The notes under the pieces are model-generated. The model saw nothing but the letters and a program-made list of their open reading frames with translations. It was not told the DNA's origin and did no database searches. A stretch of DNA of 64,000 bases. It comes from Flavobacterium hibisci. Lineage in GTDB: Bacteria; Bacteroidota; Bacteroidia; Flavobacteriales; Flavobacteriaceae. Position numbers and translations under genes: made by a program. Shown here in pieces: positions 52,178 to 61,187 of the stretch (position 1 is the stretch's first letter; every line of letters begins with the position of its first letter). Location: NCBI RefSeq assembly GCF_020026925.1, contig NZ_JAIQDW010000008.1, positions 142,386-206,385 of the forward strand. Reading direction: 5' to 3'.

Positions 52178-54385
52178 TTATAATGTGAAATTAACTCCCA
52201 AAACAATATTTCGTCCAATATTCGGAATACCGTCTGTTTTTAATCGCGAAAGGTGTGCAATATATTTTTTATCGAATAAATTGTTTCCGTTTAAGTTAAT
52301 GTCAAAAGCAGTTTTGCCCAGTTTTACGGTTCCTCCAAAGCCTAAATTGACTAAAGTGTACCCTTCTGAAGCGGTTTCAAAACCACTCACATTATCCTGA
52401 TCAAAAGTCGAAGAAACATTTAAGGAAGCAAAACCTTCACTTAACCAGTTTTTAATATTGAATTCAGTTCTTAATGTGTTGTTCCAATTATTGGCCGGAA
52501 TTAAAGGCAGATAATCGTTATTGTCTTTTTTACCGCTTACGGTTTCAAAGCTGGTTTCAAAATGCAGCCAGTCTAATGGATGCGGGTGAAAGTGAAGCCC
52601 AACTTCGCCACCAAATAATTGTGCATTATCCTGAATGTAGGCGAAAACATCATTATCATCTAAAACATCTCCGGTTGGAGAAGTATAAATGTAATTGTTA
52701 ATGTGGTTGTAAAATCCGTTTACAAAGAATTCAAAATGCGAATTTTTATATTCCAGATTCAAATCAGTCTGAACATTTTGTTCGGTTTTTAAATTAGCAT
52801 TTCCAATTTCGTAACGGTTGGTTCCTTCGTGAACGCCGTTTGAAGTTAGTTCTGCCAGATTAGGTGCTCTAAATCCGGTAGCTACATTTAATCGAAGGGT
52901 TAACGGTTCTGCTAATTTTGTTTTATATCCCAAAGAAGCATTAAAACTGTCAAAAGATTTGTCAAGCGGTAAAAAATAACCTTCTTCACCTTCTGTTCCG
53001 TGTGCAATTGACGTAACATTTCTGTTGTCAAAACGTAATCCGGCTTGTAAAACACTGTTATTCCATTCATAATTCGCCGTTCCAAAAATGCCAAAATCAT
53101 TCGTTGTCGCATCCGGAATTAAATATTCTTCTCCAGAATTTTTATTGGTCTGATGCATTCCCTGAACGCCCAAAATAGTTTCAATTTTACCGAATTTTGG
53201 AAAATGGTATTTTACATTATAGTTGAAAGTATTTAGTTTCATGTGTAAAGATGCTTCATTGCTGTCTTCAAATTCGCTTCTGTCATTGGAGATATAACCC
53301 AGATCAACATCCAGTTTTGAATTTTCAAAGAAGATCACATTATTTAAACTAAACAAATGATTGAAAATCCCCTGTCTGGGAAATTGGGTGTCCTTGCTCG
53401 AAGATTGTTCAGCGATTCCATCTTCCGGAATTCCGATGTCCAGTTTATTGTAATTATAACGTAAAACGCTTGAAAAAGTGGAATTGCTGTACCCGATTCC
53501 GGTTTTAAAGTCAGTTTCATTATAGCGTGAATTGGTCACACGGTCGCCATCGGCAATTTTATAATCAGAGTGGGTGTTGAAGCTTCCACGGGCCAAAAAT
53601 TTCCAGTTGTCTGTTGAGGTTTTTAATCCAATAGAGGAATTGCTTCCTTCTGTATTGGTAAAATATTTTTGACTGAAATTAGCTTTAAAATCACCTGCAT
53701 CTGCAAATTTTTCAGGATTGAAATATAAAACACCTCCCAAAGCGTCAGAACCGTATAATAATGAAGCAGGTCCTTTGATTACTTCGACACTTTCGATTCC
53801 GGCATCATTTAACCCTAGTCCATGTTCATCACCAAACTGCTGGTTTTCGATACGGACACCTTGCGAATACACCAAAACACGATTGCCGCTCAATCCGCGG
53901 ATTACGGGTTTCCCTATAGAAGTTCCTGTAGAAATCTGAGAAACTCCAGGAATTGTCGCCAGCCCTTCGATTAAGGTTGAAGTTCCTTTTTGCTGTAATG
54001 TTTTAATGCTTTCGTGATCAATTTTCATCACATTTTGCGATTGCAGTTTGTTAAAAGGAGTAGAAACCACGACTTCATCCATTTCTAAAATAGATTCTAA
54101 AAGTATAATGTCTAATGTATTTTCTTTTACCAGTTTAACAATGGTTTTATTTTGATTGGCATAACCTACATAAGAAAAAGCAAGTCGTAAATTTCCGTTT
54201 GGAAGATTCTTTAATTCATATTTTCCGTTCTCGTCTGTTGTAGTTCCTTTATGCAATTCGGGAGCGTAAACCGAAACGCCCGGCAAAGGATTATTTTGAT
54301 TATCAGTTACAGTTCCTGAAACCGAATTTTGAGCAGAAACAATGCCCGAAAACCCTAAAATAAGGGCAATTATAATTTTTTTCAT
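52178..54385 (-). CDS. TonB-dependent outer-membrane receptor, probably metal-related
   Basis: A 735-residue protein. The signal peptide (MKKIIIALILGFSGIVSAQ) is followed by a carboxypeptidase-regulatory-like beta-sandwich ('SGTVTDNQNNPLPGVSVYAPELHKGTTTDENGKYELKNLPNG', about residues 25-100), a plug ('STLIEGLATIPGVSQISTGTSIGKPVIRGLSGNRVLVYSQGVRIENQQFGDEHG', about 125-235) and a 22-strand-type barrel ending 'GIPNIGRNIVLGVNFTL'. Several His in 'HGLGLND', 'HFHPHPLDWLHFE' and the His-rich neighbour point to zinc or copper uptake, which is inference. ATG 54385 starts the signal peptide. Confidence 0.92.
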   Translation of the reverse strand: MKKIIIALILGFSGIVSAQNSVSGTVTDNQNNPLPGVSVYAPELHKGTTTDENGKYELKNLPNGNLRLAFSYVGYANQNKTIVKLVKENTLDIILLESILEMDEVVVSTPFNKLQSQNVMKIDHESIKTLQQKGTSTLIEGLATIPGVSQISTGTSIGKPVIRGLSGNRVLVYSQGVRIENQQFGDEHGLGLNDAGIESVEVIKGPASLLYGSDALGGVLYFNPEKFADAGDFKANFSQKYFTNTEGSNSSIGLKTSTDNWKFLARGSFNTHSDYKIADGDRVTNSRYNETDFKTGIGYSNSTFSSVLRYNYNKLDIGIPEDGIAEQSSSKDTQFPRQGIFNHLFSLNNVIFFENSKLDVDLGYISNDRSEFEDSNEASLHMKLNTFNYNVKYHFPKFGKIETILGVQGMHQTNKNSGEEYLIPDATTNDFGIFGTANYEWNNSVLQAGLRFDNRNVTSIAHGTEGEEGYFLPLDKSFDSFNASLGYKTKLAEPLTLRLNVATGFRAPNLAELTSNGVHEGTNRYEIGNANLKTEQNVQTDLNLEYKNSHFEFFVNGFYNHINNYIYTSPTGDVLDDNDVFAYIQDNAQLFGGEVGLHFHPHPLDWLHFETSFETVSGKKDNNDYLPLIPANNWNNTLRTEFNIKNWLSEGFASLNVSSTFDQDNVSGFETASEGYTLVNLGFGGTVKLGKTAFDINLNGNNLFDKKYIAHLSRLKTDGIPNIGRNIVLGVNFTL

Positions 54386-54528
54386 TTGAAAATGATTGCT
54401 ATAGTTAATGGATTTTTTAATCCGAATCAAATAGGGTAAAGTCAACTGAATTCCCATAGTAATGAAAACCAGAAAACTTAACTGAGTTTTGAATTCAGTT
54501 AAAACTGTGTTTTTCGAATAATCGAAAT

Positions 54529-54882
54529 TTAAGATACTATAGCGAAAGGAGGTCCGCGAAGAGCGTAAAGACTTCCGGAAAAGGAAATGATACTTTCTGA
54601 AAATCGAAAGAAATAAGGGATTCCCTGGTGATTGCTGAAAAACTGAAATATGAAATTTTCAGGAGCAATGTAGCTTCCAAAAGAAAAATGACAGATAAAG
54701 CAAGAGTCATCGTTGTGATGCTGATGCGTGATTTCGCCATTTGCGTCATTATAATTATGATGACATTTTTTTTCGGAAAGCTGTTGCGAGATATGTTCAT
54801 AACTGTGTATCGACTGAAACAGTATTGAGAACAATACCATCAGTCCCAAAGAAAAACCGGTTATGAGCTGTCTTCTTTTCAT
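54529..54882 (-). CDS. His-rich secreted or membrane protein upstream of the TonB receptor
   Basis: A 117-residue protein. The N-terminal hydrophobic segment (MKRRQLITGFSLGLMVLFSILFQSIHSY) is a signal or anchor. Then come a His/Cys cluster 'CHHNYNDANGEITHQHHNDDSCFICHFSFG' and the tail 'SLYALRGPPFAIVS', of a kind often seen in small proteins next to metal-related TonB receptors. The cluster looks like a metal site. A -7 element TACCTTTG at 54890-54897 on the minus strand lies so close that the ATG at 54882 would be about the first transcribed base, so the mRNA may be leaderless. Confidence 0.75.
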   Translation of the reverse strand: MKRRQLITGFSLGLMVLFSILFQSIHSYEHISQQLSEKKCHHNYNDANGEITHQHHNDDSCFICHFSFGSYIAPENFIFQFFSNHQGIPYFFRFSESIISFSGSLYALRGPPFAIVS

Positions 54883-55021
54883 TATGATGCAAAGGTATAA
54901 AAGCAAATATAAAAATGTTGGACTTTAACGCTTTTTATTGAAAATAGTGCAACAGAATATTTTAATGTAAGGCGAAAACAGAATAATTAGCATTGTAGCG
55001 CTTCATGAACAATCATTATAT

Positions 55022-55029
55022 TATATTTG
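55022..55029 (+). promoter_or_regulatory. -7 promoter element of the PorT-like gene
   Basis: TATATTTG, a perfect TAnnTTTG, 60 bp before the ATG at 55090. The nearest upstream TTG is 26 bp away, longer than usual. Confidence 0.45.
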
Positions 55030-55089
55030 TGTGTCAAATAAATAATCCCCAAAAGCGTTTATTTGAAATTCTATTAATTCAAACACACT

Positions 55090-55788
55090 ATGCGATTATT
55101 TTTCAGTTATTTATTTCTGATATCTTTTTTTAATGTTTTTTCGCAGGAAGAAAAACCTGAAATTAAACCTGTTAAAATCGATTCTTTGTACAGAGAAGAT
55201 CAGTTTTATTTTTCTGTTGGTTATAATCTTTTTTCTAAGGCTCCACAAGGTCTTAAGCAGAATAAATTTTCTGCCGGGATTTCTGCGGGTTTTTTGAGAG
55301 ATATGCCAATTAACAAAAACAGGACAGTTGCAGTAGCTGCAGGTCTTGGTTTCACTTATAAGAATTATTTTCAGAACCTCACCATTTCTAAAAGCAATGA
55401 TGGGGCATTAATTTACGGAGTAAATGATTACAATGAATTTGTATCAAATAAATACAGACAGTATTCGGTAGACCTCCCTATAGAATTTAGATGGAGAAAT
55501 TCTACTTATGAGAGTCATAAGTTCTGGAGAATTTATACAGGCCTTAAATTTAGCTACATTTTAGACAGTAAATCTATGGTTGATGATGGTGAAAACAAAT
55601 ACATAATCCACAATAATCCTGACATCAATAAATTTCAGTATGGGGCTACACTTTCTGCTGGTTATAATACCTGGAATGTTTATTTTTACTATGGGCTAAA
55701 TCCTTTATTTAAAGATGTTAAAACTGTTTCCGGAGAAGAGATCAAGCTGAAAACCATGAGCCTTGGTCTTATTTTTTATATTTTATAG
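55090..55788 (+). CDS. Outer-membrane beta-barrel protein, PorT-like
   Basis: A 232-residue protein with a signal peptide (MRLFFSYLFLISFFNVFSQ) and an eight-strand-type barrel pattern: 'FYFSVGYNLFSKAPQGLKQNKFSAGISAGFLRDMPINKNRTVAVAAGLGFTYKNY' and 'YSVDLPIEFRWRNSTYESHKFWRIYTGLKFSYILDS', ending 'LKTMSLGLIFYIL'. The 'LPIEFRWR...WRIYTGLKFSYI' stretch is typical of the PorT/outer-membrane barrel family found beside gliding and type IX secretion genes. Whether this is PorT itself is not certain. It converges on the next gene, with ends overlapping by 6 bp. Confidence 0.8.
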   Translation: MRLFFSYLFLISFFNVFSQEEKPEIKPVKIDSLYREDQFYFSVGYNLFSKAPQGLKQNKFSAGISAGFLRDMPINKNRTVAVAAGLGFTYKNYFQNLTISKSNDGALIYGVNDYNEFVSNKYRQYSVDLPIEFRWRNSTYESHKFWRIYTGLKFSYILDSKSMVDDGENKYIIHNNPDINKFQYGATLSAGYNTWNVYFYYGLNPLFKDVKTVSGEEIKLKTMSLGLIFYIL

Positions 55789-56415
55789 CCACAAATACAA
55801 AAATAAAACCTGAGGAATAATTCCAACGAAAAAGCCTATTATCAGTTCTCTATACGTATGTGCATTCATTTCCAGGCGTGACGATGCCACAATTCCGGTC
55901 AGTAAAATCAAAAGAGCAGGCCAGTACGGATTATGCAGCTGTAGATGCATATTCAGTCCAATTACAAAAACAGCAAAACCACTTATGGCCATCATGTGTA
56001 AACTGACTTTTACCTTAAAAATGGCGTAAATAAGAGCAAAAATAGTACTGAATAATCCGCCCAGAAAGAAAAAATGTAATTCGGGATAACGGCTTATTAC
56101 AATACTCCTTTTTACGAGCAATATTAATAAGAAGCAAAGCAGAGTCAACGGAATAATGCGCTGTGATGTATCTGGAATCATTACTGATTTTATATTTCCG
56201 GTTGATTTTAGCAATAAAAAAAACAATATCGGAACGATAAAAGTAATAATCAGGATCTGAAATAAAACGAAATATTTTTCCTGAATAGTGAAGACATCCC
56301 CTTTATAAAAAAGATAAAATAATGCAGCGTATATAGGGATAAAAACCGGATGCAATATATACGAGAATAAGGGAAGAATCTTTTTCAAAACGCTGTAATT
56401 TGAGGTCTTCGACAA
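55783..56415 (-). CDS. PAP2-like membrane protein, possibly degenerate
   Basis: A 210-residue protein with about six TM helices. It retains traces of the PAP2 phosphatase motifs: 'FKVKVSLHMMAISGFAVFVIGL' in place of the PSGH box and 'ASSRLEMNAHTYRELIIGFFVGII' matching the SR-x5-H-x3-(D)-x3-G box with Glu in place of the usual Asp. The last box is well kept, while the first lacks the full signature. It may be a lipid phosphatase variant or a non-catalytic relative. Its stop lies in the end of the convergent PorT-like gene. Confidence 0.7.
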   Translation of the reverse strand: MSKTSNYSVLKKILPLFSYILHPVFIPIYAALFYLFYKGDVFTIQEKYFVLFQILIITFIVPILFFLLLKSTGNIKSVMIPDTSQRIIPLTLLCFLLILLVKRSIVISRYPELHFFFLGGLFSTIFALIYAIFKVKVSLHMMAISGFAVFVIGLNMHLQLHNPYWPALLILLTGIVASSRLEMNAHTYRELIIGFFVGIIPQVLFLYLWL

Positions 56416-56493
56416 ATATAACTGAAATATAAACAGGATTTTGTTAACTGTTTATTTTTTAAGAAAATCACAACTCTTTTCAGGCTTAATGTT

Positions 56494-56501
56494 TAAATTT
56501 G
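56494..56501 (+). promoter_or_regulatory. -7 promoter element of murF-alr
   Basis: TAAATTTG fits TAnnTTTG, 18 bp before the ATG at 56520. Transcription from near 56508 excludes the TTG codon at 56499 as a start. Confidence 0.5.
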
Positions 56502-56519
56502 AAAAAAAGAATTTTTCTA

Positions 56520-58988
56520 ATGAGCGTAAATTTAAAAAGCCTTGTTTCGGTTCTTCATGCCGATTGGACTGGCTCAGATGCCGCCGTTTTTGTTGATCAC
56601 ATTTCTATAGACAGCCGTTCACTTCAAAATGGTTCGCAAACCTTGTTTTTCGCATTGACGGGCGTCAATAATGATGGACATTCTTATATTTTAGAATTAA
56701 TAGAAAAGGGTGTACAGAATTTTGTAGTGCAATATATTCCTGAAAATAGTGTTGGAAAAGCTAATTTTTTAGTTGTAAAATCTACTCTGGAAGCACTACA
56801 GAAATTTGCTGCTTATCATCGAAATCATTTTGATATACCTGTCATTGGATTAACCGGAAGCAACGGAAAAACAATAGTAAAAGAGTGGCTCAATTTTTTA
56901 CTCGGCCCAGATTATAATATCATCAGAAGTCCTAAAAGTTATAATTCGCAGGTTGGTGTACCGCTTTCGGTAATTGCAATTAACGAAAAGCATAATTTAG
57001 GCATTTTTGAAGCGGGAATTTCTACCGTTAATGAAATGGATAAACTGGAAGAAATCATTAAGCCAACTATAGGAATACTCACGAATATTGGTACTGCGCA
57101 CGATGAAGGTTTTTTGAATTTAGTACAAAAAATTGATGAAAAACTGCTTTTGTTTAAAGACTGTCCGGTAATTATTTATCAGAAAAATGAAACTGTAGAT
57201 TCCTGCCTTTCTCAATTCGCTGCCGAATACATGCTGCATCCCAGAAAGCTTTTTTCATGGAGTTACACAGATAAATCGGCAGATGTTTTTATTCTGAAAA
57301 AAGAAAATAAGGAAGAAGCCACAAGTATTCAATATCGATTTAAAAAAGAAAATTATGATCTGCAGATCCCTTTTAGCGATTCGGCTTCTGTAGAAAATGC
57401 CATTTCATGTTTATTGGTTCTGCTTTATTTTCAATATGATGCTGCAACGATTCAAGATCGTATTCAGGGATTGTATCCGGTAGAAATGCGTCTGGAAGTC
57501 AAAAACGGAATCCATAATTGCAGCATTATTGATGATAGTTACAGTTCCGATTTTCAGTCTCTAAAAATAGCGCTGGATTTTCTGGAAAGTCAAAAAAAGA
57601 ATGCGTCTAAAACCGTTATTTTATCCGATATCTTTCAAAGCGGATTTTCAAACGAAGAATTATATTCTAAAGTAGCGCAATTAATCACTGATAACAAAGT
57701 CAATCGGGTTATTGGAATTGGCTCTACGATTTCGTCATTTAAAGACAAATTTTCGAATTGTATCACCTATCAAAATACTGCAGAGTTTATTGCCGATTTT
57801 GAAAATCTGAATTTTGCGAATGAAACGATTTTAATAAAAGGGGCGAGGTCATTCCAGTTTGAAGAAATTGTGTATTTGCTGGAAGAGAAAACCCATGAAA
57901 CGATTCTTGAAATCAACCTGAATTCAATTAGTCATAATTTGAATTTCTTTAAATCGAAATTAGCTCATGATGTTAAAATAATGGTCATGGTTAAAGCATT
58001 TGGTTATGGAAACGGAGGGCTTGAAATAGCAAAATTACTGGAGCATCATAAAGTGGATTATTTAGGTGTGGCCTTTGCCGATGAAGGAATTTCACTGAAA
58101 AATGGCGGAATCAAATTACCTATTATGGTGTTAAATCCAGAATCTACGAGTTTTGCATCGATTATTCAGTACCGGTTAGAACCTGAAATTTATAGTTTAA
58201 AAGGCTTAAACGCTTTTTTGAAAATTGCCCGTGAAAAGAATTTGAAAGATTTTCCAATCCACATCAAACTTGATACAGGAATGCATCGTCTGGGTTTTGA
58301 AGAAAATACAATTGAGGAATTGATTGAAACTTTAAAAGGAAATTCAACCGTTCGTATTCAGAGTATTTTATCGCACATGGCTACGAGTGATGACATACAG
58401 CATTATGAATTTGCAATGTCGCAGATCAGATTATTCGAAAAACTGTCTTCAAAATTAATGAATGAATTAGGGGTAAAACCAATCCGTCATATCCTTAATA
58501 CTTCTGGAATCAGTAATTTTCCGGATGCACAATATGATATGGTTCGTTTGGGAATTGGCCTTTACGGTGTTTCAAATGATTCTTCGGAACAAAAATACCT
58601 GGAAAATGTTGGGACTTTAAAATCGATTATTTCACAGGTTCGAACCATTCCAGCAGGAGACAGCGTAGGATATGGCAGAAGATTTATGGCCGAAAAAGAA
58701 ACCAAAATTGCTACCATTCCAATTGGTTATGCAGACGGAATTTCAAGATTATGGGGCAACGAAGTAGGCTATGTAACGATTAAAAATCAAAAAGCACCTA
58801 TTGTAGGAAGTGTCTGTATGGATATGCTGATGGTAAATGTTAGCGAAATTGATTGTAAAGAAGGCGATTCAGTTATTATTTTTGGGGAAAGCCCCACTGT
58901 AACAGAAATAGCAGATGCTTTAAAAACGATACCTTATGAAATCCTTACGAGTATTTCGCAAAGGGTAAAAAGGGTGTTTTTTAGGTAG
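56520..58988 (+). CDS. Bifunctional MurF ligase/alanine racemase
   Basis: A fusion of 822 residues. Residues 1-450 are UDP-N-acetylmuramoyl-tripeptide:D-Ala-D-Ala ligase, with the ATP loop 'IGLTGSNGKTIVKEWLNFLL' and 'SPKSYNSQVGVPLSV'. Residues about 460-822 are alanine racemase, with the PLP lysine in 'MVMVKAFGYGNGGLEIAKLLE', 'IKLDTGMHRLGF', the 'GIGLYGVS' block and the second-base Tyr region 'VGYGRRFMA'. The racemase makes D-Ala and the ligase uses the D-Ala-D-Ala dipeptide in peptidoglycan synthesis. This fusion is known from Bacteroidetes. It looks complete. Confidence 0.95.
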   Translation: MSVNLKSLVSVLHADWTGSDAAVFVDHISIDSRSLQNGSQTLFFALTGVNNDGHSYILELIEKGVQNFVVQYIPENSVGKANFLVVKSTLEALQKFAAYHRNHFDIPVIGLTGSNGKTIVKEWLNFLLGPDYNIIRSPKSYNSQVGVPLSVIAINEKHNLGIFEAGISTVNEMDKLEEIIKPTIGILTNIGTAHDEGFLNLVQKIDEKLLLFKDCPVIIYQKNETVDSCLSQFAAEYMLHPRKLFSWSYTDKSADVFILKKENKEEATSIQYRFKKENYDLQIPFSDSASVENAISCLLVLLYFQYDAATIQDRIQGLYPVEMRLEVKNGIHNCSIIDDSYSSDFQSLKIALDFLESQKKNASKTVILSDIFQSGFSNEELYSKVAQLITDNKVNRVIGIGSTISSFKDKFSNCITYQNTAEFIADFENLNFANETILIKGARSFQFEEIVYLLEEKTHETILEINLNSISHNLNFFKSKLAHDVKIMVMVKAFGYGNGGLEIAKLLEHHKVDYLGVAFADEGISLKNGGIKLPIMVLNPESTSFASIIQYRLEPEIYSLKGLNAFLKIAREKNLKDFPIHIKLDTGMHRLGFEENTIEELIETLKGNSTVRIQSILSHMATSDDIQHYEFAMSQIRLFEKLSSKLMNELGVKPIRHILNTSGISNFPDAQYDMVRLGIGLYGVSNDSSEQKYLENVGTLKSIISQVRTIPAGDSVGYGRRFMAEKETKIATIPIGYADGISRLWGNEVGYVTIKNQKAPIVGSVCMDMLMVNVSEIDCKEGDSVIIFGESPTVTEIADALKTIPYEILTSISQRVKRVFFR

Positions 58989-59053
58989 CTTTAAAGAACT
59001 TTCAATAAAATTATGTATTTTCGATATCTATTAATTACATAAAAAGAAACATT

Positions 59054-59437
59054 ATGGGATTTATTTCAGAATTTAAGGAATTTGCCATGAAAGGCAATGT
59101 AGTCGATTTGGCTGTCGGTGTGATTATTGGAGCTGCTTTTGGTAAAATTGTAAGCTCGTTAATTGAAGATGTAATTACACCGTTAATATTGAAACCTGCT
59201 CTAGACGCAGCAAATTTATCAACTATAGAACAGTTAGTTGCTTTTGGTGGAGTAAAATATGGCATGTTTCTTTCTGCAGTAATTAACTTTGTAATTGTTG
59301 CTTTTGTTTTGTTCTTAATTATCAAGGGAATAAATAATCTTAAGAAGAAAGAAGAGCCTGCACCGAATCAACCAGCAGCGCCAACTCAGGAAGAATTGCT
59401 TACGCAAATTAGAGATCTTTTGAAAAATAAACAATAA
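59054..59437 (+). CDS. mscL: Large-conductance mechanosensitive channel
   Basis: A 127-residue protein with the MscL start '[45 protein letters not shown]' (amphipathic helix plus TM1 pore), TM2 at about 74-97 ('[29 protein letters not shown]') and a Pro/Ala linker before the C-terminal helical bundle '[16 protein letters not shown]'. It opens under membrane tension to save cells from osmotic downshock. It is monocistronic with its own terminator. Confidence 0.97.
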   Translation: MGFISEFKEFAMKGNVVDLAVGVIIGAAFGKIVSSLIEDVITPLILKPALDAANLSTIEQLVAFGGVKYGMFLSAVINFVIVAFVLFLIIKGINNLKKKEEPAPNQPAAPTQEELLTQIRDLLKNKQ

Positions 59438-59468
59438 TACAATATACCGCTACACTAAAGTCTAACTT

Positions 59469-59497
59469 AACCGCCTTCTAAAGAGGCGGTTTTTTTT
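59469..59497 (+). terminator. Terminator of mscL
   Basis: AACCGCCT and AGGCGGTT arms with a 7-base loop and a long T run, about 32 bp after the mscL stop. Confidence 0.9.
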
Positions 59498-59541
59498 GTT
59501 TTGTTTACTTTATAACAATTTGTTATTTTTTGTGAACCGAA

Positions 59542-59571
59542 TTGTAATCGTTTTTATTATCCTTACTTTTG
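59542..59571 (+). promoter_or_regulatory. Promoter of asd
   Basis: TTG (59542-59544), 19 bp, TACTTTTG (59564-59571), a complete match to the flavobacterial promoter. The leader is about 31 bases. Confidence 0.75.
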
Positions 59572-59609
59572 CCATCTAAATTAGAACATTCATAATAAAA
59601 AATATAAAA

Positions 59610-60599
59610 ATGAGAATAGCGGTTGTAGGCGCCACCGGTATGGTTGGCGAGATCATGTTAAAAGTTTTAGCAGAAAGAAATTTTCCGGTTACAGAATTAA
59701 TTCCTGTTGCTTCAGAGAAATCTGTAGGTAAAGAAATCGAATATAAAGGACAGAAATATAAAGTGGTTGGTTTGCAGACTGCTGTTGATTTAAAAGCAGA
59801 TATCGCTGTTTTCTCTGCAGGAGGTGATACTTCATTAGAGTGGGCGCCAAAATTTGCTGCTGCCGGAACAACGGTAATCGACAATTCATCTGCCTGGAGA
59901 ATGGATCCGACAAAAAAACTGATCGTTCCTGAAATCAACGCAGAGTCTTTGACTAAAGAAGATAAAATCATTGCAAATCCAAATTGCTCTACTATTCAGA
60001 TGGTATTGACTTTGGCTCCTTTGCATAGAAAATACAACATCAAAAGAATTATTGTTTCGACTTACCAGTCTATTACAGGTACAGGTGTAAAAGCGGTTAG
60101 ACAATTAGAAAATGAGTATGCAGGAATAGAAGGTGATATGGCGTACAAATACCCAATTCACAGAAATGCAATTCCACAATGCGATAGTTTCGAAGAAAAC
60201 GGATACACGAAAGAAGAAATGAAATTAGTTCGTGAAACTCAAAAAATCCTTGCAGATAATACAATCAGAGTTACAGCTACTGCAGTACGTGTTCCTGTTG
60301 TTGGAGGTCATAGTGAGGCTGTAAATGTTGAGTTTACTAATGATTTTGAAGTGAATGAAGTTCGTGAAATTCTACAAAACACAGACGGAGTAGTGGTACA
60401 GGATGATTTGGATGCATTTTCTTATCCGATGCCTTTATTTGCTGAAGGTAAAAATGAAGTTTTTGTTGGAAGAATCCGTCGTGACGAAAGCCAGCCAAAT
60501 ACATTAAACATGTGGATTGTGGCTGATAACTTAAGAAAAGGTGCTGCAACAAACACAATCCAAATCGCAGAATATTTAATTCAGGCAGGTTTGGTATAA
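59610..60599 (+). CDS. asd: Aspartate-semialdehyde dehydrogenase
   Basis: A 329-residue NADPH enzyme: 'RIAVVGATGMVGEIMLKVLAERNFP' (GxxGxxG), 'FSAGGDTSLEWAPKFAAAGTTVIDNSSAWRM', the catalytic Cys in 'IIANPNCSTIQMVLTLAPLH' (about residue 128), and 'RVPVVGGHSEAVNVEF' with the conserved His. It reduces aspartyl phosphate to aspartate semialdehyde for lysine, diaminopimelate, threonine and methionine synthesis. It has its own promoter and terminator. Confidence 0.97.
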   Translation: MRIAVVGATGMVGEIMLKVLAERNFPVTELIPVASEKSVGKEIEYKGQKYKVVGLQTAVDLKADIAVFSAGGDTSLEWAPKFAAAGTTVIDNSSAWRMDPTKKLIVPEINAESLTKEDKIIANPNCSTIQMVLTLAPLHRKYNIKRIIVSTYQSITGTGVKAVRQLENEYAGIEGDMAYKYPIHRNAIPQCDSFEENGYTKEEMKLVRETQKILADNTIRVTATAVRVPVVGGHSEAVNVEFTNDFEVNEVREILQNTDGVVVQDDLDAFSYPMPLFAEGKNEVFVGRIRRDESQPNTLNMWIVADNLRKGAATNTIQIAEYLIQAGLV

Positions 60600-60625
60600 A
60601 CTGAGGTTACAAAAATTGTTATAGA

Positions 60626-60668
60626 AAAAAAAACCGTAATTACGAATAAGTGATTACGGTTTTTTTTG
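60626..60668 (+). terminator. Terminator of asd
   Basis: AAAAAACCGTAAT and ATTACGGTTTTTT arms with a 12-base loop and a further T run, 27 bp after the stop. Confidence 0.9.
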
Positions 60669-60734
60669 TTTTGAATATCGCTGTTAAGTATTAGTGAAAA
60701 TGAATTTCTAATACTATTAAGGCTATTTCAAATA

Positions 60735-60787
60735 AAAATTCCAAACTTCCATGGAATATTATTCGTTACATTGGAATTTGGAATTTT
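60735..60787. repeat. Intergenic palindromic repeat, AATTCCAAATTCC type
   Basis: AAAATTCCAAACTTCCATGG on the left and TTGGAATTTGGAATTTT on the right, between asd and the convergent ferredoxin gene. Related to the copies at 17320, 34847 and 35428. Confidence 0.62.
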
Positions 60788-60807
60788 AAAATATTGTGAT
60801 TTATTAT

Positions 60808-61125
60808 TTAATACTCTGGAGCCAATTCAAGTTCCAGCCCGTCTAATTCAGTAGTAATTGGGATCTGACATCCTAAACGGCTATTCGATTTTACGTAAAA
60901 CGCTTCTGAAAGCATGGCTTCTTCATCATCGCCCATTTCTGGTAATGCAACATCATTAAGAACGTAACACTGGCAGGAAGCACACATGGCCATTCCGCCA
61001 CAGGTTCCTTCAACAGGGAGTTCGTATGCTTTGCATAACTCCATTATATTCATTGCCATATCAGTTGGAGCCTGTAATTCGTGTATAACCCCTTCTCGAT
61101 CTTTAATTTTTATTAATACATCCAT
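60808..61125 (-). CDS. [2Fe-2S] ferredoxin, adrenodoxin/ISC type
   Basis: A 105-residue electron carrier with the cluster Cys set in 'VEGTCGGMAMCASCQCYV' (three ligands, C-x5-C-x2-C) and the fourth in 'SRLGCQIPITTELDGLELELAP' (about residue 88). 'DEEAMLSEAFYVKSNSRLGCQIP' is the usual adrenodoxin-type region. It probably gives electrons for Fe-S cluster assembly or an oxygenase. It lies near nifU-like and mrp genes, which fits an Fe-S theme. Confidence 0.94.
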   Translation of the reverse strand: MDVLIKIKDREGVIHELQAPTDMAMNIMELCKAYELPVEGTCGGMAMCASCQCYVLNDVALPEMGDDEEAMLSEAFYVKSNSRLGCQIPITTELDGLELELAPEY

Positions 61126-61187
61126 TTTAAACTATTGGAATTTATTTAGTTAGAATTCGATAACATGATCAAATTCTAAAATATTTA

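Noticed and set aside
52021..52218. A 65-codon minus-strand frame after the TonB receptor
   Set aside because: It is made by the CGCAAAG palindrome (KLCELCVFFLAYFAVKHL is its translation) and runs into the receptor's end.
54537..54800. A second minus-strand frame overlapping the His-rich gene
   Set aside because: The other frame has a signal sequence, the His/Cys cluster and the conserved LRGPP tail, so this one is a shadow.
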